Source: a virus. Taken from it: a stretch of DNA of 64,000 nucleotides. Below are positions 41,339-50,664 of the stretch, piece by piece (position 1 is the stretch's first letter; every line of letters starts with the position of its first letter). Position numbers and translations under genes: made by a program. Where the stretch lies: positions 1-64,000 of the IMG/VR virus record IMGVR_UViG_3300042566_000180. One strand, 5' to 3'. The notes under the pieces are model-generated. The model had not been told where the DNA came from. It ran no database searches and worked only from the letters and a program-made list of their open reading frames with translations.

Positions 41339-41565
41339 TGCCAACTTTAAATATAACTTTTCCAGCAGTAGTACCGACTCCTTCGTTGGGGTATAGGGTA
41401 AAGTATTGGCCTACTACTAATCCTTCAGACGTAACTACAACTCTTACACCTACAAATTTATTAATAGTTACAGGATTAACAGAATCATCGTATACTGGTA
41501 CTGTAGAAGCAAATTGTGGTGGTGGAACTTATGGATCACCAAGGAGCTTTACTACAGTAGTTTAA
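41338..41565 (+). CDS. single-domain Fn3 protein (75 aa)
   Basis: The whole protein is one Fn3-like domain (LNITFPAVVPTPSLGYRVKY, with YTGTVEANCGGGTYGSPRSF). It is clearly paralogous to the N-terminal domain of the protein at 40017: Y-(R/L)-V-(K/R)-Y-W and SYTGT(V/I)E are shared. Probably a duplication that became free-standing. It is the last gene before the terminator at 41613. Confidence 0.7.
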   Translation: MPTLNITFPAVVPTPSLGYRVKYWPTTNPSDVTTTLTPTNLLIVTGLTESSYTGTVEANCGGGTYGSPRSFTTVV

Positions 41566-41612
41566 AATATAAAAAAGTCAGTGGTTTTGTTGGTTTCCAT
41601 CTGGCAAACAAG

Positions 41613-41646
41613 ACCCCTGGTGTTTCTACATCGGGGGTTTCTTTTT
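41613..41646 (+). terminator. intrinsic terminator of the tail-tip block
   Basis: ACCCCTGGTG (41613-41622) pairs over 10 positions, two of them G-T, with CATCGGGGGT (41629-41638), followed by TT-C-TTTTT. It lies 48 bases after the stop at 41565. Confidence 0.8.
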
Positions 41647-41732
41647 AACCAATGTTAGTAAGTTGTGTATAAAAAATAATTAGAGTGATAAATTACGTCT
41701 AGCTTTATACACCATATACCAAAATACAACGT

Positions 41733-43049
41733 ATGACACTAATCAACCAGGTGTATGGCTCCTTCAAATGGAAAAAAACAGATGAGTTCTGTGCCATAAA
41801 ATTAGGGATTTCTTTAGAGAAATACCAAGAAATCAAAAAACAAATTTTACAAACTAAGAGTCTTTTACAAGACGAACTGGACACACAACTAATAAACTTT
41901 GCTGGACAAAGAATGTTAGAACTCATTGATGATGAGGCAATTAAGTCACAGTATATCACCCAACTTGAAGATAGTTTAGTAGAAGCTATCAATCAAAACA
42001 AAGAAAAGGTGGTAGAGTTTAAAGAAAACTTGGATGATGGTACAGCAGAAATAAAAGGTATAGCCTTTGCTGAACCTAAAAGTCCAGAAGAAATTATTAG
42101 AATACTTAAGATAGACACTGATAAGTGGAAGCTTAGTTCTTATTGGAATAAACAACACAAAGATTACTGGTTGGTTTCTGCTATGGTCACTCAGAAACAA
42201 CTGGAGCCGAAAGACTTTTTAGCTGAAACGCTAAAGTCATTTCAACCTGTATATAAACCCGTTGCAGAGGTTTTTATAAATGAAAGTTTTGACCAGCCTA
42301 CGGTGGGGATCTTGTCTATACAGGATCTCCATTTTGGTAAAGAGGGTAACCTATCTATAGTAGATGACTTTAAAGAAAGCATTAAGAGTCTTGTACTAAG
42401 ATCTTATCATGCTCATATGGTCGAAAAGATCATATATGTGATTGGAGGGGACCTTCTTAACATGGATACCTTTAGTGGACTAACTACTAAGGGAACACCT
42501 GTAGACTCTGACCTTAGAGCTCAGGATGCCTATGATGAGGCTTTTGACGCAATGTTCTGGTCAATTAACTTTATTAAGCAGTTCTGTAAAGAACTAGAGG
42601 TGGTTTACCTACCTGGTAACCATGACCGTTTATCTTCCTACCATTTAGTACATGCACTATCTAAGTGCTTTACACAAGAAATTTCTATTACGTTTAATGC
42701 CAACTACGCTGAAAGAAAGGTTATCACATGGGGTGAGAACTTCTTTGCATTTGAACATGGTGACGTAACTAAGAAAAACACACCTCTCGTTTATGCTACT
42801 GAGTTCCCTTTACAATGGGGTATGACTAGCTTTAGAACTTGTTACACTGGACACTTTCATACTAAGAAAGTAGTAGAATTTGTAACAGATAATGAGGTAC
42901 ATGGCTTCTCAATTAAACATCTTCCTTCTTTATCTAAGTCAGATTATTGGCATTATCACAACAAGTTTACGGGGTCTAAGCGTCAAGCAGTTATGGAAAT
43001 CCACCACTTGACCAAAGGTAAAATATCAGAGTTTACTCATAATGCTTAA
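41733..43049 (+). CDS. calcineurin-like metallophosphoesterase (438 aa)
   Basis: The metal-binding motifs are complete and in order: SIQDLHFGK (Asp198, His200), GGDLLN (Asp240), LPGNHDR (Asn296, His297, Asp298), EHGD (His342) and GHFH (His374, His376). This is the SbcD/Mre11-like calcineurin superfamily. The N-terminal ~60 residues are a helix-turn-helix-like region (LGISLEKYQEIKKQILQ). A DNA exonuclease or phosphodiesterase role in genome processing is most likely. It is the first gene after the tail-tip terminator. The minus-strand frames are shadows. Confidence 0.85.
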   Translation: MTLINQVYGSFKWKKTDEFCAIKLGISLEKYQEIKKQILQTKSLLQDELDTQLINFAGQRMLELIDDEAIKSQYITQLEDSLVEAINQNKEKVVEFKENLDDGTAEIKGIAFAEPKSPEEIIRILKIDTDKWKLSSYWNKQHKDYWLVSAMVTQKQLEPKDFLAETLKSFQPVYKPVAEVFINESFDQPTVGILSIQDLHFGKEGNLSIVDDFKESIKSLVLRSYHAHMVEKIIYVIGGDLLNMDTFSGLTTKGTPVDSDLRAQDAYDEAFDAMFWSINFIKQFCKELEVVYLPGNHDRLSSYHLVHALSKCFTQEISITFNANYAERKVITWGENFFAFEHGDVTKKNTPLVYATEFPLQWGMTSFRTCYTGHFHTKKVVEFVTDNEVHGFSIKHLPSLSKSDYWHYHNKFTGSKRQAVMEIHHLTKGKISEFTHNA

Positions 43050-43111
43050 ACCCTGAAAGTTTAAGTAGGAAACCTCGTAGATTTTTCGTAAATTATTAAT
43101 GTAGCGGAATA

Positions 43112-43696
43112 GTGAAAACATATAAAAGACCTGACCTCAATGCTCCTAGGTATAGATCTAAGAAGTTAAACTTTACAAACGTAGAGTTTTACAATAGGTT
43201 CATACAAGAGCACCCAAAGAACGCTTCTTTAACCATAGACAAGTTTAAAGAAGTAATATCCACATTTAATGGTAAACTTTGGGAAACAGCTATTAATGAA
43301 CGTGATGGTGTAGAACTACCAGAACAGTTAGGTAATTTATTTATTGGATCTTGCCCACGAAAGAAAAGACACAATACTAACTACAAGATATCTAACGAAC
43401 TTGGTTCTAAGGTACAGTTTCAGAACTGGGAAAGTGATAACTACGTAGCTAAAATTTTGTACACAAACTATGAGACTAAGTATCGTTTTAAAAACAATGA
43501 GATGTGGTCTTTTACTGGTGTAAGAGATTTTAAAAGAACGGTGGCTAAAACATATCCTGAAAACTGGAAAAGATATATACTACTTGATAACATGATTAAA
43601 GTGAGTAGAATCTTTAGAAAGCAGAAAATTCAGGACTTTATTAAAAATGAAACGGAACAACTGTTAGAACAGTATGATGAGTTTAATCTGGATTAA
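43112..43696 (+). CDS. conserved crAss-like protein, unknown (194 aa)
   Basis: A basic protein beginning MKTYKRPDLNAPRYRSKK, with the distinctive RDGVELPEQLGNLFIGSCPR and a basic C-terminal half (WSFTGVRDFKRTVAKTYPEN, NWKRYILLDN). I recognise it as a family retained near the ring and muzzle genes of crAss-like phages, without a named function. The start is GTG at 43112, preceded by a TTTTTCGTAAATT-type AT-rich stretch. The charge suggests DNA or RNA contact. It is followed two bases later by the ring-protein candidate. Confidence 0.75.
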   Translation: MKTYKRPDLNAPRYRSKKLNFTNVEFYNRFIQEHPKNASLTIDKFKEVISTFNGKLWETAINERDGVELPEQLGNLFIGSCPRKKRHNTNYKISNELGSKVQFQNWESDNYVAKILYTNYETKYRFKNNEMWSFTGVRDFKRTVAKTYPENWKRYILLDNMIKVSRIFRKQKIQDFIKNETEQLLEQYDEFNLD

Positions 43697-43698
43697 CC

Positions 43699-44373
43699 AT
43701 GGCTAAAACTACTATAGGAGATGTAATCTCTAGAATGCGTACACAGATAAAAGCAGTTAGACAAGATGCTTTCTTGACTGACAGAGCTATCTATGCTTTT
43801 ATATTAAAGCATGCTAAGTGGTTGATGAAACGTGAAGATGGTAAGAACCAACTTCTTAGTTATTCTGGTGTTGTTCAAACTATGGATTATGTAGAACTTA
43901 TTGAAGTGGATAAAGTGGAGGCATGCTGCACAGGCTTAACTTCTGATTGTAAAATCAAACGTACAAAAGAGAAGATGCCAATTTTTATGCAGGGTTTTTA
44001 TGGTCCACTAATTAGAGCTACCACATCTATTGATGGTTCTCAAAGCGTAAGTTCAACCAATCCAGGTACTTACATGGCAATGACTAAATCTAAAAACTTT
44101 AAGTTTAATAAGTCAAAATACTTTTGGTATTTAAATGACTACTTATACTTTCCTAATTTAGAATGGGATGCTGTACGTATAGAGGGAATCTTTGAAGAAG
44201 ATATTTCTATGTTTACTTGTGCAGATGACAGTTGTGTTCAAAAAACAGATCAACCGTTTAATGTACCAGATTATTTATTTGGTGAGATAGAGAACAACGT
44301 ATTTAAGGATCTTATGGGAATGATGCAAATTCCTTCAGATACTGCTCAAGATAAACAAAGTGGATTACGATGA
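43699..44373 (+). CDS. ring/tail-adaptor protein candidate A (224 aa)
   Basis: Opens with the adaptor helix MAKTTIGDVISRMRTQIKAV and a second helix (DRAIYAFILKHAKWLMKRED), followed by a beta-rich body with Cys (KVEACCTGLTSDCKIKR). This is the usual layout of crAss-like ring proteins next to the muzzle gene. It overlaps the next gene by 4 bases (ATGA). Together with the genes at 14613 and 44370 it probably builds the tail ring stack beneath the portal. Confidence 0.7.
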   Translation: MAKTTIGDVISRMRTQIKAVRQDAFLTDRAIYAFILKHAKWLMKREDGKNQLLSYSGVVQTMDYVELIEVDKVEACCTGLTSDCKIKRTKEKMPIFMQGFYGPLIRATTSIDGSQSVSSTNPGTYMAMTKSKNFKFNKSKYFWYLNDYLYFPNLEWDAVRIEGIFEEDISMFTCADDSCVQKTDQPFNVPDYLFGEIENNVFKDLMGMMQIPSDTAQDKQSGLR

Positions 44374-45263
44374 AAACTGAATTACAATATAGAACTTTTA
44401 ACCAACTTCTTGATGAAGTTTCGGTGGATTTTAGTACGTATAGTAATGAGGGCATGATTGAAGCTGGTCAGCTTATTAAGGTGGCTCAGCGTGTAAGTTA
44501 TGATTTAGGTTTAAGAATTCATGGAACTAAAGAAAAGATAATTGACATAGAAAAGAATAAGGCTAAGTTACCTGATGATTTCTATGTGTTAAACTATGCA
44601 TACTTGTGTGGAGAGGTAACAGCTACTTATCCTGTAATGCATGGTCGTCATACTGAGAATGTTATACTTGATCCTAGACATTGCAAAACTGTAGATGGTA
44701 AGAATGTATGTAATAAATGCGGAGAAGTTGACACTACTTGTCTTTGTGAAAGAACATACAGTGTAGAGTGTAAGACAGGTGAGAAGATATATGTACAGGT
44801 TGTAGAAAAGCGTAAGTATGAAACTAGGACTTACAACAACTTTGAAAAGATAAGTATCTCTACTTCTACAGGAAGAATAGATGCTTTAAACGATAGTGGT
44901 AAAAACGGATATATTAAGAATGGTTTTGTTTATAGTAATGTAGAAGAAGGAAAACTATTTATATCATATCAAGGTGCATTACAAGATGATGATGGTAATT
45001 TATTGGTATTAGATCATCCTGTAATTAATGAGTATTATGAATATGCTATGAAGCAGCGTATTCTAGAAAACTTATACATGAACGGGGAGGATGTTTCTCA
45101 AAGAATTCAGCTAGTAGAGCAGCGTTTAAGAGCAGCAAGAAATAATGCATTAAGTATTGTTAACACTCCTGACTTTGCAGAAATGTATAAGTTATGGCAA
45201 ACAAATCGTAAAGCTATGTATAGTAAGTATTACGATATGTTTAAATCAACAGAGGGATTGTAA
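44370..45263 (+). CDS. ring/tail-adaptor protein candidate B (297 aa)
   Basis: Begins with adaptor-type helices (YRTFNQLLDEVSVDFSTYSN; IKVAQRVSYDLGLRIHGTKE). A metal-binding-looking segment follows (CKTVDGKNVCNKCGEVDTTC, a Zn ribbon of CxxC type), then a beta domain and a C-terminal helical bundle (QRILENLYMNGEDVSQRIQL). The Zn-ribbon insertion is the visible peculiarity. It is translationally coupled to its upstream partner and precedes the HExxH protein and the muzzle. Likely another ring of the tail barrel. Confidence 0.7.
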   Translation: MKTELQYRTFNQLLDEVSVDFSTYSNEGMIEAGQLIKVAQRVSYDLGLRIHGTKEKIIDIEKNKAKLPDDFYVLNYAYLCGEVTATYPVMHGRHTENVILDPRHCKTVDGKNVCNKCGEVDTTCLCERTYSVECKTGEKIYVQVVEKRKYETRTYNNFEKISISTSTGRIDALNDSGKNGYIKNGFVYSNVEEGKLFISYQGALQDDDGNLLVLDHPVINEYYEYAMKQRILENLYMNGEDVSQRIQLVEQRLRAARNNALSIVNTPDFAEMYKLWQTNRKAMYSKYYDMFKSTEGL

Positions 45264-45266
45264 TGT

Positions 45267-45626
45267 ATGAAGCTAAGCACCACGATAAATTTACCTACTT
45301 ATAGTTGTAAGATAATTATAAGTATAGTTGACAGTGTTGCTGCTGAAGCAGAGAAGATTTACAAGAAGTGCAAAATAAAAGATGATTTTGGTGATGAAGC
45401 AGAAGGAGCTTTGATTATGCATGATATAGATGTTTACTATTTATTACTAGGTGTTAAATATCTAACGCATAACACAATAGCTCACGAGATGTTTCACGCT
45501 GTAGTTAGAGTGACAGAAGATAGAGGAATATCAGATGAAGAAGCTCAAGCATGGTTAGCTGGACATTTAACCGCAGTGGTATATAAATTTTTAGAAAAGA
45601 AGAAGCTGGAAATAAAACATGGCTGA
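45267..45626 (+). CDS. minimal zinc metalloprotease-like protein, HExxH (119 aa)
   Basis: Residues 69-77 (NTIAHEMFH) give the HExxH motif with His73, Glu74 and His77. A second helix, SDEEAQAWLAGHLT, provides a candidate third ligand (Glu91 or Glu92). This is the pattern of a minimal gluzincin-type peptidase. The gene lies directly before the muzzle gene and overlaps it by 8 bases, so it may process tail or cargo proteins, or have become structural. It could be inactive; the motif is intact. Confidence 0.7.
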   Translation: MKLSTTINLPTYSCKIIISIVDSVAAEAEKIYKKCKIKDDFGDEAEGALIMHDIDVYYLLLGVKYLTHNTIAHEMFHAVVRVTEDRGISDEEAQAWLAGHLTAVVYKFLEKKKLEIKHG

Positions 45627-48600
45627 ACAAGAATCACAAAATCCGGGAGCTACAACTAATACCTTTAATAAGGGTATGGTTAAAGACTATAACGAGACTT
45701 TCGTTGGTGAGGGATTGTATACGCATGCACGTAACGCAGTTAATAACTCACATGATGGACAAGTGGGAGTAATTGGAAACGAACCAGCTAATTTATATTG
45801 TGCTACACTTCCTTATACATTAATTGGTACTGTACATCTTGGGGATGATCAATGGGCTGTATTTACTACAGATGATCTTAACTCTGAGATTGGAATTTTT
45901 GATGAGTCAGCTTGTTCTTATACTAAGATTATAAATGATCCATGTTTAAACTTTAAACGTACAAACTTAATCACTGGTGTGTCACGTTCAAGATTTGATT
46001 GTGATACATTACTTTATTGGGACGATGGTCTAAACCCTACTAGAGTTCTGAATATTAATGACATACCTTATGTATGTACAGATAGTACAGTAAATACAGC
46101 ACAACAACCTTTTAAGTATAAACTTATTGGAGCTACTTGTCCTGCTAAAACGGCTAGGACAACCATTATATATAAAGACATTAATTATGTTTCTCAGACT
46201 AAATATTTAGTTGATGGAGAAGTATTTGAGTTTTTATCTTTTGATAAAGCTTCTGATATGCAGGTTACTACGCAATCCTGTGTTGCAGAACCATGTTATA
46301 CTCACATAATTAATATTACAATTCCTACAGCTGGTCGTACTGCTTATGAGTTATGTCTTACAGATCAACAAGCTTACGAACAACAGTTTCCAGGAGGAGT
46401 TCTTGATGCATTAACTGTTATATCTAGAAAATTAGATAATAATGGAAATTCTATACCTTGTGGATGTATATCTCAAAGTACAACCACAACTCCATATAGT
46501 TTAAACGATGTTACAGTTATATCTCCAACTAGTAATGGTATTGGATGTACAACTCCTATCTGTTCAGACAGACTTGATTGTGAAAAGATAAGATTAGCAA
46601 GTATTGTAAAACATCCTTGCGTGTCTTTACAAAAGGGTAAAGGTGCTGGTACGTTAGCCAATGGTTCTTACCAAGTGGCATTAGCGTATACAGTAGATCA
46701 AGTTAAAGTGACTGACTACTTTGGTTTAAGTGAAGTGCAGTCATTGTTTAGTCATCAGAACTTATCTGGTTCTTTAGAAGTGACTATTACAGACATTGAT
46801 AAAAACTTTGACGAGTTTGAGTTAATAGTTATATCTAATATTAACCAGCAGACAGTAGCTAAAAGTCTTGGTTACTATTCTACTAGTCAAGGAGTTATTT
46901 ATATAAGCAGTGTAGGTCCAGAATTAATTACTGTACCTCTTACAATGGTTGTTCTTAGAACAGAACCAATTGAAAAATCAGATGCATTATATTCTGTAAC
47001 TGATTATTTAATACGTGTAGGTACATATACTAAGTTTAGATTTAACTATCAACAACAAGCTAACGCTATTAGATCGAAGTGGGTAGCTGTACAGTATCCA
47101 TCTACATATTACGTAAAGGGAGGAAACAATCCTTCTTTTATGAGAGATGAACAATATGCATTTTTTATTAGATGGGTATACAATACAGGTGAGCGTTCTG
47201 ATTCATATCATATTCCAGGTAGACCTGCTGTAGCATCTGATAGAGCTACTGTTGCAGGAGAAGATGTATTTGAAATAGAAGATGGTGTAACACCACAACG
47301 TTGGAAAGTAGAAAACACAGCAACAATAGACAATTTAACAACAAGAACATTAGCGGATGGTGGTAAAGTTATTGCAAGTGGGCAAATGGGTTATTGGGAA
47401 TCTACAGAATTATATCCTGATAATAAACCACAAATATGGGGAGCTTTGTGTGGTCAACCTATTAGACATCATAAGTTTCCTGATGCCACTGTAGATCCTA
47501 TTATTAATCACTTTAATACAGATGGTCAAAACATTGTTGTTTTAGGTGTACAGTTTGAAAACATTACACATCCATTAGGTATAGATGGTAAGCCAATTGC
47601 TTCTGTGGTTGGATATGAAATATTAAGAGGAACAAGAGAAGGTCATAAAACTATTGTAGCTACAGGTGTATTTAACAATATGCGTGAGTATACAATTCAA
47701 GAGGGTACAGTAGGTGTTCAAGGATTGTTCCAGAACTATCCGTATAATGACTTATCAGATGACTACTATTTAACTTCTAATGAAGAGATCATTAATGACG
47801 GTTCATTTACTAATCGTAAGAAAGATCCTTTAAGAGATTATAGAAAAGATATATTTTCTTTTCATAGTCCTGATACAACGTTTACTAAACCATTTTTATC
47901 TGTACAGGAAGTAAAACTGTATGGTGAAGTTTATGGTAAATCTCAAGGAGCTTTTGAGCATCCTTGGAGACATCCTAAAAATAAGTTTATTGGTAAAGAT
48001 ATAGAATTCATAAATAAAGCTTTACAAATAGTTAGAATTATTAATAGTATATCTAGTGAATTACCTCCAGGTGCTGTAGAATTTACAGGTAATGATAAAC
48101 TTCCTGTTAAACTTAATGTTACTCCTGTAAAACCTGAACCAAAGAAAACAGTATTAGGATCGGTTCTTGGAGGTATAACAAATCTAATTGCTCCTGGTGC
48201 AGGATCATTAGTATCAGGTTTAGTTGATAATATAGCTTATGGTATTAATCAATTTAGTTATGCAGCTCAACTAGTTGTAGTAAAATACATACATACTGAA
48301 ACTACTAGTGCTCAGATACAAATTTTAGTTTATGGTTTAATTCCTAGACGTCAGTATGCTTTACAATATAACTCTCATGGATTTTTTAATAAGTTTACTC
48401 AGTCACAAACTGGTAACAGAAGAAGAAAAATTGATGATAGTTTATATGTAGGAGGAAACGTTCAAGGTTTTAATAATGGATTTAGAATCAATAACTTATA
48501 CAGAGGAAACTTTGTAGTTATTAAACTTCCATCTGGAAAGACTTTTGCAAACCCTAGGAATGTTGATAATAGTAGAGTGCTTATTAGTGATGCTGGTGTA

Positions 48601-50661
48601 GAACCTAGAAAAGGATTTCAAAGAAATATATCATGTCACTATGGTGCTATTAAAATTCCTTTACCAGCACAGTATGGTCAGTTAGAGTCTATTAAACAAG
48701 TACCAGTTTCTACCTGTGTTGGAAAGACTAATGGTGCAACAGGAGTTAAGTTTACTTCTGATATTTTATTTGGAGGTGATGTATACATCAATAAGTTTAC
48801 TGAGAAGAACACTATGCCATTCTTTAATGACTGGATGATTGACTTCCCAGATGAAACTGCTTATGACTATAGAAACTATATAAATGTACCTTATCCAAGA
48901 TATTGGATGAATACTGCTGAAGCAGAATATAAACTTTTACAGAGTTCAGCTAAAGAACATCATCACCTAGATAAAAGTGTAAGTAGATTCTTTTATATCC
49001 ACCAAGGATATATTTACTTGTTTAACTCTGGTGTAAGAGAGTTTTTTGTTGAGTCTGAGATTAACTTAGCTTACCGTGATTGGGAAGACGAAACATCTAA
49101 GCGTCACTATGATAGCAGTTCATTTACTGATCTAAGCTTGATGTTTAGAAGTGATATTATTAGAAGCGGTAACTATTACAAGTATGATTACTCTTTAAGT
49201 GTATCTAAACTATACAGTAATTTTATTTCATGGGGTAACGTACTTCCTAGGAACTATGATCCTGAGACTTACTCTACATGCTATACATATAGACCTAACC
49301 GTGCAATCTATTCTCTTCCTCAACAGGATGAGATTAGCAAAGATAACTGGAGAGTATTCTTAGCTAATAACTATAAAGACTTTAGCTCTAGAATATCTAA
49401 TATTAAGTCTGTTAATAAAAACGGTGCGTTGTTCATGTTAGCTGATCAAAGTCCTATACAGTTTATGGGAGTAGATCAGTTACAGACAGATGCAGGTACT
49501 AAGATTACTATTGGTGATGGCGGATTGTTTAGTCAACCTTTCCAGAACTTAGTAAATGCTGATGACTCATATGAGTATGGATCAAACCAAGGTAGATATT
49601 GTTCTGTAGGTACTACACATGGTGTATTCTGGGTAAGTCAGAACCAGGGTAAAGTATTTCAGTATGCCGGTGGGTTAAATGAAATATCTCGTAATGGAAT
49701 GAAATGGTGGTTTGCTAAGTATTTACCTAGTGAGTTACTAAAAGCTTTTCCAGATTATCCATTATATGATAATCCAGTATCTGGTGTTGGCGTACAGATG
49801 ATCTATGACAATACACACGAGATTTTATATATTACTAAGAAAGATTACAAACCAAAGTTTTCTGACTTAGCATATGACTCTAATGGATTTTATAGAACTA
49901 TAAACGGAACCAAGACTTATTACACATTTAAGAGTGAAGCATTTGAAGAAGCTTCTTGGACTATAAGTTATGATCCTAAAAGCAAGATGTGGATTTCTTT
50001 CCATGATTGGATTCCTACATTCTTACTTCCTGGTAGAGCTCATTTCTTAAGTGTGAATTCTAATACGGTGTGGAAGCATAATCAGCGTTGTGATAAGTTT
50101 GCTAACTTCTATAATAAAGATTATCCGTTTGAGGTTGAGTTTATATCGTCTACAGGTCAGACAGTTACAACTGTAAGGAATATAGAATACTTGCTTGAAA
50201 CTTATAAATATCATAATGGATGTGCTGATAAATTTCATATCTTAGATGAGAACTTTGATCAAGCTATTATATATAACTCTGAACAAGTATCTGGTTTATT
50301 AGAGATGACTTTAAAGAGTAAGGTTAATCCAGTAGATATGCTATCTTATCCTCAAGTAGGCACATCTTCTATAAAGATTAATTATTCTAAAGAAGAGAAT
50401 AAATATAGATTTAATCAGTTCTGGGATATAACTAAAAATCGTGGAGAGTTTGCTAGTAATAATGTACCTATGTTTAATACAAGAGCTAATGGTTATCAGT
50501 TTCAAATTAACCCAGCTTACGTAAACTATCAGAAACCTGTATTAGAACGTAAGAAGTTTAGACATAATGTAAATAAAGTGTTGCTTAGAAAACTAACTAG
50601 CAATGATTTAAAAATGATCTTTAAGATATCTAATCAGAAAATACAACAATCTTTTAGGTAA
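45619..50661 (+). CDS. tail muzzle/tubular protein, P22 gp10-like (1680 aa)
   Basis: The N-terminus (TTNTFNKGMVKDYNETFVGE, then LYTHARNAVNNSHDGQVGVI) is characteristic of the very long crAss-like muzzle proteins related to P22 gp10. Many beta-strand blades follow, with a hydrophobic Gly/Ala segment at residues ~850-880 (GGITNLIAPGAGSLVSGLVD). The C-terminal third is rich in Tyr/Trp blades. The length far exceeds P22 gp10 but fits crAss-like versions. It probably forms the outer end of the tail that opens during DNA release. It follows ring candidates and is followed by cargo genes. The minus-strand frames are shadows. Confidence 0.82.
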   Translation: MAEQESQNPGATTNTFNKGMVKDYNETFVGEGLYTHARNAVNNSHDGQVGVIGNEPANLYCATLPYTLIGTVHLGDDQWAVFTTDDLNSEIGIFDESACSYTKIINDPCLNFKRTNLITGVSRSRFDCDTLLYWDDGLNPTRVLNINDIPYVCTDSTVNTAQQPFKYKLIGATCPAKTARTTIIYKDINYVSQTKYLVDGEVFEFLSFDKASDMQVTTQSCVAEPCYTHIINITIPTAGRTAYELCLTDQQAYEQQFPGGVLDALTVISRKLDNNGNSIPCGCISQSTTTTPYSLNDVTVISPTSNGIGCTTPICSDRLDCEKIRLASIVKHPCVSLQKGKGAGTLANGSYQVALAYTVDQVKVTDYFGLSEVQSLFSHQNLSGSLEVTITDIDKNFDEFELIVISNINQQTVAKSLGYYSTSQGVIYISSVGPELITVPLTMVVLRTEPIEKSDALYSVTDYLIRVGTYTKFRFNYQQQANAIRSKWVAVQYPSTYYVKGGNNPSFMRDEQYAFFIRWVYNTGERSDSYHIPGRPAVASDRATVAGEDVFEIEDGVTPQRWKVENTATIDNLTTRTLADGGKVIASGQMGYWESTELYPDNKPQIWGALCGQPIRHHKFPDATVDPIINHFNTDGQNIVVLGVQFENITHPLGIDGKPIASVVGYEILRGTREGHKTIVATGVFNNMREYTIQEGTVGVQGLFQNYPYNDLSDDYYLTSNEEIINDGSFTNRKKDPLRDYRKDIFSFHSPDTTFTKPFLSVQEVKLYGEVYGKSQGAFEHPWRHPKNKFIGKDIEFINKALQIVRIINSISSELPPGAVEFTGNDKLPVKLNVTPVKPEPKKTVLGSVLGGITNLIAPGAGSLVSGLVDNIAYGINQFSYAAQLVVVKYIHTETTSAQIQILVYGLIPRRQYALQYNSHGFFNKFTQSQTGNRRRKIDDSLYVGGNVQGFNNGFRINNLYRGNFVVIKLPSGKTFANPRNVDNSRVLISDAGVEPRKGFQRNISCHYGAIKIPLPAQYGQLESIKQVPVSTCVGKTNGATGVKFTSDILFGGDVYINKFTEKNTMPFFNDWMIDFPDETAYDYRNYINVPYPRYWMNTAEAEYKLLQSSAKEHHHLDKSVSRFFYIHQGYIYLFNSGVREFFVESEINLAYRDWEDETSKRHYDSSSFTDLSLMFRSDIIRSGNYYKYDYSLSVSKLYSNFISWGNVLPRNYDPETYSTCYTYRPNRAIYSLPQQDEISKDNWRVFLANNYKDFSSRISNIKSVNKNGALFMLADQSPIQFMGVDQLQTDAGTKITIGDGGLFSQPFQNLVNADDSYEYGSNQGRYCSVGTTHGVFWVSQNQGKVFQYAGGLNEISRNGMKWWFAKYLPSELLKAFPDYPLYDNPVSGVGVQMIYDNTHEILYITKKDYKPKFSDLAYDSNGFYRTINGTKTYYTFKSEAFEEASWTISYDPKSKMWISFHDWIPTFLLPGRAHFLSVNSNTVWKHNQRCDKFANFYNKDYPFEVEFISSTGQTVTTVRNIEYLLETYKYHNGCADKFHILDENFDQAIIYNSEQVSGLLEMTLKSKVNPVDMLSYPQVGTSSIKINYSKEENKYRFNQFWDITKNRGEFASNNVPMFNTRANGYQFQINPAYVNYQKPVLERKKFRHNVNKVLLRKLTSNDLKMIFKISNQKIQQSFR

Positions 50662-50664
50662 GAC

